Below are positions 17,961 through 26,007 of a stretch of 64,000 nucleotides of DNA, piece by piece. The notes below the pieces were generated by a model, which saw nothing but the letters and a program-made list of their open reading frames with translations, did not search any database and was not told the DNA's origin. The stretch spans positions 372,001 through 436,000 of the forward strand of contig JALDYZ010000003.1 in NCBI GenBank assembly GCA_030028905.1, written 5' to 3'. The stretch's first letter is position 1. Each line of letters opens with the position of its first letter. This DNA is from Ferirhizobium litorale. GTDB lineage: Bacteria > Pseudomonadota > Alphaproteobacteria > Rhizobiales > Rhizobiaceae. Made by a program: the position numbers and the translations under genes.

Positions 17961-17979
17961 GTCCATATGCGCGCAAACG

Positions 17980-17998
17980 GGCGGCCACCAGGGCCGCC
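17980..17998 (+). other. GC-rich stem-loop after the binding-protein gene
   Basis: Arms GGCGGCC and GGCCGCC with a 5-nt loop, 19 bp after the binding-protein stop and before the permease gene. There is no T-tract. It probably protects the upstream binding-protein message and lowers downstream expression, as stem-loops after binding-protein genes often do. Confidence 0.45.
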
Positions 17999-18055
17999 TT
18001 CACTAGAATGACTGGCGGCAGGATTTTGATGCCGCAGCATCCGGGAGTTTATGGC

Positions 18056-19132
18056 ATGGCTACCCCCCAGACGCACGGTGTCGGCGGCCTTACGTTCGAC
18101 ACGTCGAAGCGCCGTTGGCCGAACGAAATGAACGTGCTCATCGCGCTCGTTATCATCGTTGGAATATTCGAGCTGCTCGGCCAACTGATGATGGGACAGA
18201 GCTTTCTCTTCAACAGCTCGGGGCGTTCCGACTCGATCTTCAACGAACAGCGGCTGCGGATCATTGTCCTGCAGGTATCCATTGTCGGCATCATCGCCAT
18301 TGGCGTGACCCAGGTCATCATTTCCGGCGGCATCGATCTTTCGTCCGGTTCGGTCGTGGGCGCCACCGCCATGATCGCCATGAGCTTCGCCCAAATGGGC
18401 CTGGTCAATGGCAATCCCAACCCGACGCTGGCACTTGGCCCCTGGGCGACCGACCTGCCAGTGATCGTTCCGGTCGCTATCGGCCTTTCCTGCGGCCTTT
18501 TTGCCGGCGTCATCAACGGAGCGTTGATCGCCTACACCAGAATTCCCCCCTTCATCGCCACGCTGGGCATGATGGTCACGGCGCGCGGCATTTCCAAGTG
18601 GTGGACGGCCGGCAAGCCGATTTCCTTCCCGACAGAAAGCTATCGCGTTTTCGGCGACGGGCTGATGCCGGTCTTCATCTTCGTCGCGCTGGCGATCCTC
18701 TTTCACCTCATCCTGCGCTACACGGTCTACGGCAAGCACACCTACGCCATCGGCTCCAATGAAGATGCCGCCCGCATGTCCGGCATCAAGGTCGGTCGTC
18801 ACAAGGTTCTCGTCTACACGATCGCGGGCATGCTGGCCGGCATCGCCGCCATCGTGCTCTCGTCCAAGAACCTGACCGCCCAGGCCGGCATGGGCACGAT
18901 GTACGAACTCGACGCCATCGCCATGGCCGTGATAGGCGGCGTCTCGCTGTCCGGCGGCCGCGGCTCGATCCTAGGCACCGTGATTGGATCGTTGATCTTT
19001 GGCGTCATCATTTCGGGATTCACATTCCTGAGGCTCGACGCCTACTACCAGGAAATGGTCAAGGGCGGGATCATCGTCGCCGCCGTCGTACTCGACCAGT
19101 GGCGCCAGCGCCGCGCGGCCTATGGCGCATGA
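18056..19132 (+). CDS. Sugar ABC transporter permease (CUT2, FrcC/RbsC type)
   Basis: 358 aa with about ten membrane segments after a 35-residue polar N-terminus. CUT2 hallmarks are present: VIISGGIDLSSGSVVG, IPPFIATLGMMVTARGISKWW and IGGVSLSGGRGSILGT. ATG 18056 follows GGGAG at 8 nt; ATG 18029 and ATG 18008 are in frame but less well placed. It forms the channel for the MocB-like binding protein. The single-domain ATPase that follows makes this set resemble FrcBCA-type importers. Confidence 0.88.
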   Translation: MATPQTHGVGGLTFDTSKRRWPNEMNVLIALVIIVGIFELLGQLMMGQSFLFNSSGRSDSIFNEQRLRIIVLQVSIVGIIAIGVTQVIISGGIDLSSGSVVGATAMIAMSFAQMGLVNGNPNPTLALGPWATDLPVIVPVAIGLSCGLFAGVINGALIAYTRIPPFIATLGMMVTARGISKWWTAGKPISFPTESYRVFGDGLMPVFIFVALAILFHLILRYTVYGKHTYAIGSNEDAARMSGIKVGRHKVLVYTIAGMLAGIAAIVLSSKNLTAQAGMGTMYELDAIAMAVIGGVSLSGGRGSILGTVIGSLIFGVIISGFTFLRLDAYYQEMVKGGIIVAAVVLDQWRQRRAAYGA

Positions 19133-19143
19133 GGGAGGAAGCC

Positions 19144-19923
19144 ATGAGCAATAGTGACATCATTCTGGAAACCCGTGACGTGACGAAACACTATGGTGGC
19201 GTGCACGCCCTCGAAGGCGCCAACTTCAATATTCGAAAAGGTGAGCATGTAGCCATCATGGGCGACAACGGCGCCGGCAAGTCGACCTTCGTCAGGCAGA
19301 TCACCGGGGTCGAGCGCCCGACCCGCGGCGAGATCATCTTCAATGGCCAGCCGGTCGAGTTTGAAAATCCGATGGAAGCGCGCGAAGCCGGCATCGAGAC
19401 CGTCTTCCAGACACTTGCGCTCGCAGACGAACTGGACGTGCCCGACAATCTCTTCCTCGGCCGCGAACTGATCCGGTTCCGCCTCGGACCGTTTTCCATT
19501 CTCGACTACAAAGCAATGCGGCAGCGTACCATGGAAGCACTCGAAAAGACGGCGGTGAAGATCCCGAACTTGAAAAACACCATCCGCAACATGTCGGGCG
19601 GCCAGCGGCAGTGTGTTGCGATCGCCAGAACCGCCACCTTCCATTCCAAGCTCACCATCATGGACGAACCGACAGCGGCGCTTGGCGTGCAGGAAACCGC
19701 CCAGGTGGAAAACATCATCCGCACGCTCAAGGAAAAGGGCGAGCCGCTGATCCTCATCAGCCACAACATGCGTCAGGTCTTCGATCTCGTCGACCGCATC
19801 GTGGTATTCCGCCGCGGCCGCATCGTCGCCAACCTGAAGAAGGAAGAAACCGACGGCCAGGACGTTGTCGCCTACATCACCGGCGCCAAGACCGGTGCCC
19901 AATATCAGGACACGGCGGCGTGA
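19144..19923 (+). CDS. Sugar ABC transporter ATP-binding protein, single-domain FrcA type
   Basis: 259 aa, one nucleotide-binding domain only, unlike the double-domain RbsA protein at 193-1719. Walker A GDNGAGKST, signature MSGGQRQCVA and Walker B LTIMDEPTAALG are complete, followed by LILISHNMRQVFDL. GGGAGGAAGCC precedes ATG 19144; earlier in-frame starts overlap the permease. Single-domain CUT2 ATPases such as FrcA work as homodimers. It completes the MocB-like importer. Confidence 0.9.
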   Translation: MSNSDIILETRDVTKHYGGVHALEGANFNIRKGEHVAIMGDNGAGKSTFVRQITGVERPTRGEIIFNGQPVEFENPMEAREAGIETVFQTLALADELDVPDNLFLGRELIRFRLGPFSILDYKAMRQRTMEALEKTAVKIPNLKNTIRNMSGGQRQCVAIARTATFHSKLTIMDEPTAALGVQETAQVENIIRTLKEKGEPLILISHNMRQVFDLVDRIVVFRRGRIVANLKKEETDGQDVVAYITGAKTGAQYQDTAA

Positions 19924-19943
19924 CATCCATGCAGCACAGCTCG

Positions 19944-20176
19944 ATGTACGCGCTTGTCGCTGGAGGAGCGCGGGGGCCTGGAGCTCTCGATTGCTCGCAG
20001 GTTCGCCGATGAAGGTTGCACACGCTGGCGATCGCTGGCGTGTCGACCGACCGCGACTCGATACTCGACACCGGTCATGCCTGCTGGGACCGGACGATGA
20101 CAGTCAATGCCTGCGCATGAGGACTTGCCGAGCCTGTCGTCCATTCGGCAAAAGCGGGCGTTGTCGTCAATCTCTG
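19944..20176 (+). pseudogene. Decayed short-chain dehydrogenase remnant
   Basis: Reading across frames recovers pieces of an SDR. MYALVAGGARG (from 19944) resembles the Rossmann start TGGARG-x-G. After a frameshift comes LELSIARRFADEGC. Further on, DRTMTVNACA and AEPVVHSAKAGVVVNL match the usual NV.A / G.IVN region in collapsed form. In-frame stops and a large internal deletion remove the catalytic part. It lies between the importer ATPase and the RpiR regulator, where an inositol-type dehydrogenase would be expected, so it may be the relic of a lost pathway step. Confidence 0.5.
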
Positions 20177-20186
20177 AGGATTCGCC

Positions 20187-21014
20187 ATGGTCAAGGGCAA
20201 GAACAGTTTCGAAATTCTCCGCAGCCGCATCGTCGGCGCCCAGGACACGCTGCCCAGACGGCTGGCAGAGGCGGCTGGCTATGTACTGGCAAATCCGGAC
20301 GAGATCGCCCTTGGCACCACCGCCTCCATCGCCAAGGCTGCGCAGGTACAGCCTTCGACGCTGGTGCGTCTTGCCCGCCATCTCGGCTATGACGGTTTTT
20401 CCGATCTGCAGCAGGTCTTCCGCGAACGCCTGATGGCCCGCGCCTCCAGCTACGAGGAACGGCTGAGCCGGCTCGAATCGGATGCCTCGCCGGACACGTT
20501 CGATGGTGCCGTGATGCAGGGCTTCATCAAGGCTGCACGAGGATCGGTGGAAAGGCTTTCGGCGCAGGTGACCGATGCGGAATTTGCGCGCGCGGTCACG
20601 GTTCTCGCCCGAGCGCGAACGATCTACCTCATTGCCCGCCGCCGTTCCTATCCGCTGGCGGCACATCTCGCCTATGCCTTCGGCAAGCTTGGGATTCGCG
20701 CTATCATGGTCGGCTCCACCAACGGCATCGACGAGGAGATCGCCGACATGGCGCAGTCGGACGATGCCGCCTTCATCTGCTCGTTTGCGCCCTATGCCTC
20801 CGATACCGTGGACCTCGCCGTCAGGCTGCATGAGCGCGACGTCCCTATCGTATCCATCACCGATTCACCCCTGTCGCCACTCGCGCCCATGTCGACGGTC
20901 TGGCTCGAGATTGCCGAGAACGACTATGCGGGCTTCCGCTCCATCGCCGCATCGATGGCGATCGTGTCGGCGCTGCCGGTGGCAATCGCCGAGCGGCGGC
21001 GGCACATGCAATGA
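20187..21014 (+). CDS. RpiR-family transcriptional regulator (HTH plus SIS domain)
   Basis: 275 aa. The N-terminal HTH_6 domain (ANPDEIALGTTASIAKAAQVQPSTLVRLARHLGYDGF) is followed by a SIS sugar-phosphate-binding domain from about residue 115, with RRRSYPLAAHLAYAFGKLG and PIVSITDSPLSPLAP. RpiR proteins control sugar and inositol catabolism; the rhizobial inositol regulator IolR is of this family. It ends the moc-like locus, so it probably controls it together with the LacI protein at 14844. The ATG follows the decayed SDR by 10 bp. Confidence 0.87.
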   Translation: MVKGKNSFEILRSRIVGAQDTLPRRLAEAAGYVLANPDEIALGTTASIAKAAQVQPSTLVRLARHLGYDGFSDLQQVFRERLMARASSYEERLSRLESDASPDTFDGAVMQGFIKAARGSVERLSAQVTDAEFARAVTVLARARTIYLIARRRSYPLAAHLAYAFGKLGIRAIMVGSTNGIDEEIADMAQSDDAAFICSFAPYASDTVDLAVRLHERDVPIVSITDSPLSPLAPMSTVWLEIAENDYAGFRSIAASMAIVSALPVAIAERRRHMQ

Positions 21015-21117
21015 AAACAGATTGACTGAAAAGGGCTCTGCCATGTCGTCGGATGACGACCAGTCAATTGGAGCAAGAGTGTATCGAGTAGATGTTCGCT
21101 CCCACACGCTCACACCT

Positions 21118-21417
21118 TTAGCGAGTACCCTCCGCTTCGCTGGCTCCTTCCACGTCGCGCCTTTTCAGTAGCGTCGTCAGCCAGTTGGGATCCATTTCCG
21201 GCACAGACGACAACAGGAGATCGGTATAGGGATGATGCGGTGGCTTGAACATCACATCCTCCGGACCCTGCTCGACCACCTGCCCGTTCTGCATCACGAC
21301 CACCTCGTCGACAATGGAGCGTACCATCGCCAGATCGTGGGTGATGAACATGTAAGACAGGTTGAGCTCCTTCTGCAGCTTGTCCAGAAGCCGCAGGATA
21401 CCCTCCGCGACCTCCAT
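21118..21417 (-). pseudogene. 3' remnant of a peptide-type ABC ATPase gene
   Basis: The 99-residue frame is the C-terminal third of a DppD/DppF-type ATPase. It starts inside the region after Walker B (EGILRLLDKLQKEL), then LSYMFITHDLAMVRSIVDEV with the H-loop histidine, then the typical GPEDVMFKPPHHPYTDLLLSSVPEMDP tail. Walker A, the signature motif and Walker B are missing, so it cannot bind ATP. The break lies directly beside the end of the LacI gene at 21439, suggesting a deletion or rearrangement fixed this boundary. Confidence 0.75.
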
Positions 21418-21438
21418 CTCTCAGAAATTTCTCACCGT

Positions 21439-22473
21439 TCAACCGGCTGGCGCTTCGCCGTCACTCTCGCCATCCAGCAGCGTCATCGGCCAGAGCAATC
21501 GGTCCGGGTGTCCCGCATAGATCTCGGCATAGGTCGGCATCGTGCCAAGCAGCGTTTCTGCAAGCGCAATGCCGAGATCCCTGAGCGATAGGCTATAGCT
21601 CGTCAGCCGGGGTGACAGGAAGTGCGAGTGCGGGCTTTGGCGGCCGATCACCGCGATGTCGCGACCGGGGATGAGCCCGGCATCGTTGAGGCCGCGATAT
21701 AGACCAGTCGCGATTGCCTCGTTGACGAGCAGGATTGCCGTCGGGCGTTCGTGGCAGGCAATGAGGTCGCGAGCGATCTGGTAGCCACCCGTCTCGTTCG
21801 GCGTCGAGCGGAAGATATGCTCGTCTGCCAGTTCGAGACCGTGGCGGGCGAGCACTGCGCGGCAGCGGTCGACGAAGACATAGCCGAGGTTCATGTCGTC
21901 ATGGGGCCGGGTGATCGCAATGCGTCGGTGGCCGCGCGCCACGAGTCGCTCGACCGAGGTTTCCGCCATGCCCTCGAAATCGAGATCGATCCAGGGTTGG
22001 CCGACATCGCTCAGGCTCCGCCCAAGCGTGATGAAGGGGATCTTTCGCCTGGCGAGAAGCTCGAAACGCGAATCGTGCCGGCGGGTGGCGGACAAGATCA
22101 GGCCATCTGCGAAGCCGCGGGCCACGATGCGCTTGAGATAATCGTCGGGATTCTCCTCGGACGAACAGAGGAGCGCGACGAGATCGAGCTTGTGGCGGGC
22201 AAGCACTGTCTGCACGCCGTCGAACACGCTCATGAAGAAGGTATCGCCCTGCCCGGTGATCTCGCGGCCGGTCTGCATCATAAAACCGATGACGCCGGTC
22301 GAGCCCTTGCGCAATGCACGCCCCGACTGGTTGGCGACGTAGCCGAGCGATTCCGCCGCCTCGAGCACCCGCCTGCGCGTTTCTTCATTGACGTCCGGCT
22401 TGCCGTTCAGGGCGCGTGAAACGGTGCCGATGGAAATTTCGAGATGCTCCGCAAGTTGTCGAATTCCCTTCAT
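21439..22473 (-). CDS. LacI-family repressor of the divergent dehydrogenase/CUT1 operon
   Basis: 344 aa. LacI helix-turn-helix GIRQLAEHLEISIGTVSRALNGKPDVNEETRRRVLEAA, with the hinge YVANQSGRALRKG, then a type I effector domain (GVIGFMMQTG, RKIPFITLGRSL, GRQSPHSHFLSPRLTSY). It is divergent from the Gfo/Idh/MocA gene, and the perfect palindrome CGTAAACGTTTACG lies between them. It should repress until a sugar or sugar acid is present. Its stop is only 21 bp from the truncated ATPase remnant. Confidence 0.9.
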   Translation of the reverse strand: MKGIRQLAEHLEISIGTVSRALNGKPDVNEETRRRVLEAAESLGYVANQSGRALRKGSTGVIGFMMQTGREITGQGDTFFMSVFDGVQTVLARHKLDLVALLCSSEENPDDYLKRIVARGFADGLILSATRRHDSRFELLARRKIPFITLGRSLSDVGQPWIDLDFEGMAETSVERLVARGHRRIAITRPHDDMNLGYVFVDRCRAVLARHGLELADEHIFRSTPNETGGYQIARDLIACHERPTAILLVNEAIATGLYRGLNDAGLIPGRDIAVIGRQSPHSHFLSPRLTSYSLSLRDLGIALAETLLGTMPTYAEIYAGHPDRLLWPMTLLDGESDGEAPAG

Positions 22474-22522
22474 TTTCTTGTCGTTCCTCCACGACCGGCA
22501 AACAGGGGCCGCATAAGCCCTA

Positions 22523-22566
22523 TTGACATAAATCAGATGTCACGCATAGTATCGTAAACGTTTACG
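22523..22566 (+). promoter_or_regulatory. Promoter and perfect 14-bp LacI-type operator
   Basis: TTGACA (22523-22528) is a consensus -35. CATAGT (spacer 16) or TAGTAT (spacer 18) can serve as -10. Directly after it, CGTAAACGTTTACG (22553-22566) is a perfect palindrome with the central CpG typical of LacI/GalR operators. This arrangement, with the operator at the transcription start, fits simple repression by the divergent LacI protein. Confidence 0.75.
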
Positions 22567-22611
22567 GAAGCCAACTGAGGAGTTGCGGCTTTCGTCGTCA
22601 GGAGGAAATCA

Positions 22612-23646
22612 GTGATCTACAAGGCCGTTTTGTGCGGGTGCGGAGCTATGGCCAAAGGCTGGCTGCGAGCGCTCCGGGAGACCCCAAGCCTCAGGGACAA
22701 CGTCATCGTCGTCGGCCTCGTCGACCTCGATCGCCAAACCGCCGAGGCCCTCGCATCCGAGTTCGACCTTTCCGGCGTGGCGATCGGCACGGACCTGCCG
22801 GCCGTTCTCTCGCAAACCAATCCCGACATCCTTTTCGATGTCGTCGTTCCGGCCGCGCGGCGCTCGGTCGTCGCCGCCGGCCTCGCCCATGGCTGCCATG
22901 TGCTGAGCGAAAAGCCAATGGCCATGTCTCTCGACGAAGCGCGCGAACTGCGCGTCCTCGCCGATCGCGCCGGTAAGCTGCATGCCATCGTGCAGAACCG
23001 CCGCTACATCGCCGGCGTTCGGCGCATCCGGCGCCTGATCGAGGACGGCGCGCTCGGCCGCCTCACCGGCCTGCATTGCGACTTCTTCCTCGGCCCGCAT
23101 TTCGGCGGCTTCCGCGAACAGATGGCCAACGTGCTGCTGCTCGACATGGCGATCCACACCTTCGACGCCGCCCGCTTCATCTCGGGCAAGGACCCGCTCA
23201 CCGTCTACTGCCACGAACACAATCCGCCCGGCTCCTGGTACCGTCATGGGGCGGCCGCAAACGCCATTTTCGAATTCTCCGATGATGTCGTCTTCACCTA
23301 CCGCGGCTCCTGGTGTGCCGAAGGCGCGCCTACAAGCTGGGAAAGCGCCTGGCGCATTACCGGCACGCAGGGCACGATTCTCTGGGACGGTGCCGAAAAG
23401 TTCGAGGCGAATGTCGTCATCGGAAGGGACGGCTTCTTCCGGTCGATCGAACCCGTGGGAGTACCGGTGCCGGAAAACGAGAGCGAAACCCACGGCCATG
23501 CCAGCGTGATCGAAAGCTTCATCACCGCGATCCGCGTCGGCGGTCGCCCGGAAACGGACGGCAGCGACAACATCAAGAGCCTTGCCATGGTCTTCGGCGC
23601 GATCGATAGCGCCCGCGACCACAGGCGCGTCACCATTGCAGCATAG
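22612..23646 (+). CDS. Gfo/Idh/MocA-family NAD(P)-dependent oxidoreductase
   Basis: 344 aa, normal for the family. The N-terminal Rossmann start is YKAVLCGCGAMAKGWL. The conserved EKPMAMSLDEA motif (about residue 103) carries the catalytic-region lysine, and LLLDMAIHTFDAARF supplies the D-x-x-x-H substrate site. The start is GTG 22612, with GGAGGA 5 nt upstream. These enzymes oxidise sugars, inositols or sugar acids. The neighbouring isomerase and CUT1 importer suggest catabolism of the imported compound. It is not adjacent to the moc-like locus, so it should not be called mocA without further evidence. Confidence 0.88.
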   Translation: MIYKAVLCGCGAMAKGWLRALRETPSLRDNVIVVGLVDLDRQTAEALASEFDLSGVAIGTDLPAVLSQTNPDILFDVVVPAARRSVVAAGLAHGCHVLSEKPMAMSLDEARELRVLADRAGKLHAIVQNRRYIAGVRRIRRLIEDGALGRLTGLHCDFFLGPHFGGFREQMANVLLLDMAIHTFDAARFISGKDPLTVYCHEHNPPGSWYRHGAAANAIFEFSDDVVFTYRGSWCAEGAPTSWESAWRITGTQGTILWDGAEKFEANVVIGRDGFFRSIEPVGVPVPENESETHGHASVIESFITAIRVGGRPETDGSDNIKSLAMVFGAIDSARDHRRVTIAA

Positions 23647-23656
23647 GGATACTTTT

Positions 23657-24559
23657 ATGACGAACCCGGCAAAATCCATCCGTATCGGCACCATGGTCAG
23701 CGCGACCAAGGGCGACGCCGCCAAACGCATCAGCCAGATCGCCGACATGGGCTTCGAGAGCTTCGAGCCCTTCTTCTGGCAGACCACGAACGGCCAGGAC
23801 CTTGCCGAACTCGGCAAACGCTGCGTCGAGGCGGTCGGCGATCGCGACATCGCCATTTCGACGCTCGGCATGTTCGGCAATCCGCTGGAAGAAACCGATA
23901 TTGACCTTCAGACGCTGCAGGGCTGGAAGGATTGCATCGACAATGCCCATCACTTCGGCGCAACCTGCATCGCCGGCTTTACCGGCCGCCTGCGCGGAAA
24001 GCCGCTGACCGACAGCCTGCCGCGCTACCGCAGGGTCTGGAGCGAAATTGCCAAGCGCGCTGCCGACAAGGGCGTCAAGATCGCCTTCGAAAACTGCGCC
24101 ATGGACGGCAATTGGCAGACCGGCGACTGGAACATCGCCCACAATCCCGATGCCTGGGAACTGATGTTCAACGAGACGCCCGACGACAATATCGGTATCG
24201 AGTGGGAGCCGTGCCACCAGATGGTCTATCTGATCGAGCCGATCCCGCAGATCCGCAAATGGGCCTCGAAAATCTTCCACGTCCACGGCAAGGATGCCAC
24301 GATCCGTTGGGACGTCATCCGCGAGCACGGAATCTTCGGCAAGGAGAAATTCGTCTTCATGCGCACGCCGGGCTTCGGCGACACAAACTGGACCGACGTC
24401 ATTTCCGAACTGCGGCTGGCTGGCTGGTCTGGTTCCATCGACATCGAGGGCTGGCATGACCCGGTCTATCGCGACGCGCTGGAGATGACCGGCCAGGTTC
24501 ACGCGCTCAACTATCTGAAGTCCTGCCGGGGCGGTGATTTCGTAACCGACCCGGTTTGA
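23657..24559 (+). CDS. TIM-barrel sugar phosphate isomerase/epimerase family protein
   Basis: 300 aa from ATG 23657, 11 bp after the dehydrogenase gene. AP-endonuclease-2-like fold with metal-site motifs: KIAFENCAMDG (Glu), IGIEWEPCHQM (Asp position replaced by Glu/His region), KIFHVHGKD (His) and SGSIDIEGWHDP (Glu). Such proteins interconvert keto- and aldo-sugars or epimerise them. They are commonly paired with Gfo/Idh/MocA dehydrogenases, so the two probably act on consecutive steps. The exact substrate is unknown. Confidence 0.83.
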   Translation: MTNPAKSIRIGTMVSATKGDAAKRISQIADMGFESFEPFFWQTTNGQDLAELGKRCVEAVGDRDIAISTLGMFGNPLEETDIDLQTLQGWKDCIDNAHHFGATCIAGFTGRLRGKPLTDSLPRYRRVWSEIAKRAADKGVKIAFENCAMDGNWQTGDWNIAHNPDAWELMFNETPDDNIGIEWEPCHQMVYLIEPIPQIRKWASKIFHVHGKDATIRWDVIREHGIFGKEKFVFMRTPGFGDTNWTDVISELRLAGWSGSIDIEGWHDPVYRDALEMTGQVHALNYLKSCRGGDFVTDPV

Positions 24560-24622
24560 AGAAGGCATGCCGCCCGGCATGGAGGATGGCGGGTGGAACG
24601 GGATAACCAACAGGAGGAGACC

Positions 24623-25855
24623 ATGGGTATCCGCAAGTATGCAATGCTCGGCGCGCTCGCGCTTGCCACCGTCTCGATCCTTGGCATGTCGGCCAGGGCG
24701 GAAGACGTGACGATCAATGTCTGGGCGCTCGACCGAGACATCCAGCCGGCACCGAACCTCGTCAAGGACTTCAACGCGCTCAACACCGGCATCAAGGTCG
24801 AGTTTCGCCAGATCCAGTTCGATGATGTCGTCAGCGAGGCAATGCGCGCATATTCAACCGGCCAGGCGCCGGACATCATCGCCATCGACAATCCGGAACA
24901 CGCCCTTTTCGCCTCACGCGGGGCATTCCTGAACCTGACCGCCATGATCGCGAAGTCCGAGGTGGTCAAGACCGCGAACTACTTCCCCGGTCCGCTTGCC
25001 TCCACCATGTGGGATGGCAAGAACTACGGCATCCCGAAGGCGACCAACACGATCGCGCTCTACTACAACAAGGACATGTTCAAGTCGAAGGGGCTCGATC
25101 CGGACAAGCCGCCGCAGACCTGGGATGAACTGGTCGAGACCGCCCGCAAGCTCACCGACCCGTCCGCAAACGTCTATGGCCTCACCTTCTCGGCGAAAGC
25201 CAATGAGGAAGGCACTTTCCAGTTCCTGCCCTGGGCGCAGATGGCCGGCGCCGGCTACGACAACATCAATACGGCAGGTGCCGTGAAGGCGCTCGACACC
25301 TGGAAGACGATCATCGACGAGAAGCTCGCCTCCCCCGACACGCTGACGCGCAGCCAGTGGGATTCGACCGGCACCTTCAACTCCGGCAATGCCGCCATGG
25401 CAATCTCCGGCCCGTGGGAACTCGATCGCATGGTGGCGGAAGCGAAGTTCGACTGGGGCGTGGCGCTGCTGCCGGTGCCGAAAGCCGGCGCGGAACGCTC
25501 GTCGGCCATGGGTGACTTCAACTGGGCGATCTTCGCCAATACGGAATATCCGGAAGAAGCCTTCAAGGTGCTCGAATACTTCGTCTCGCAGGACGACCGC
25601 ATGTTCAAGGACTTCGGCCAGCTGCCAGCCCGCTCCGACATCACCATTCCGGAGACTGGCGAGCCGAAGAAGGACGCCGCGCTCAAGGTTTTCGTCGAGC
25701 AACTGAACTATGCCAAGCCGCGCGGCCCGCATCCGGAATGGCCGAAGATCTCCAAGGCGATTCAGGATGCCATCCAGGCAGCACTGACCGGCCAGATGAG
25801 CTCCCAGGAGGCGCTTGATCAGGCGGCAGCAAAGATCAAGGCGGTCGACGGTTGA
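24623..25855 (+). CDS. CUT1-type sugar ABC transporter substrate-binding protein
   Basis: 410 aa with a signal peptide ending near SARAEDV. The extracellular solute-binding family 1 fold is shown by [65 protein letters not shown] and [23 protein letters not shown] precedes ATG 24623; the in-frame start at 24593 has no such site. A small hairpin CATGCC/GGCATG (24566-24581) lies just upstream. Family 1 proteins bind oligosaccharides, polyols or glycerol phosphates. The ligand here is unknown. Confidence 0.9.
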   Translation: MGIRKYAMLGALALATVSILGMSARAEDVTINVWALDRDIQPAPNLVKDFNALNTGIKVEFRQIQFDDVVSEAMRAYSTGQAPDIIAIDNPEHALFASRGAFLNLTAMIAKSEVVKTANYFPGPLASTMWDGKNYGIPKATNTIALYYNKDMFKSKGLDPDKPPQTWDELVETARKLTDPSANVYGLTFSAKANEEGTFQFLPWAQMAGAGYDNINTAGAVKALDTWKTIIDEKLASPDTLTRSQWDSTGTFNSGNAAMAISGPWELDRMVAEAKFDWGVALLPVPKAGAERSSAMGDFNWAIFANTEYPEEAFKVLEYFVSQDDRMFKDFGQLPARSDITIPETGEPKKDAALKVFVEQLNYAKPRGPHPEWPKISKAIQDAIQAALTGQMSSQEALDQAAAKIKAVDG

Positions 25856-25879
25856 CGGCCCCCCGGACACATCGCGCTT

Positions 25880-25910
25880 CCCTGTCCCTCGAAAGAGTCG
25901 AGGGACAGGG
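25880..25910 (+). other. Long stem-loop after the binding-protein gene
   Basis: Perfect 13-bp arms, CCCTGTCCCTCGA and TCGAGGGACAGGG, with a 5-nt loop, 24 bp after the binding-protein stop and about 100 bp before the permease gene. There is no T-tract. As in other binding-protein-dependent operons it probably limits read-through and stabilises the upstream mRNA, giving more binding protein than membrane parts. Confidence 0.6.
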
Positions 25911-26007
25911 TGCCGCCGGAACGGAGCCGGCGGCCGCTGCAACCCATTCCTCCCGAGGGGGCTCGTCTCGCGCGAATGCGAGCGACCCCAGCGGGGACGG
26001 AGGAGCC

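Noticed and set aside
22612..23646. Naming the Gfo/Idh/MocA gene mocA of the rhizopine pathway
   Set aside because: Family membership is broad, and this gene has its own LacI regulator, operator and CUT1 importer, separate from the mocDE locus.
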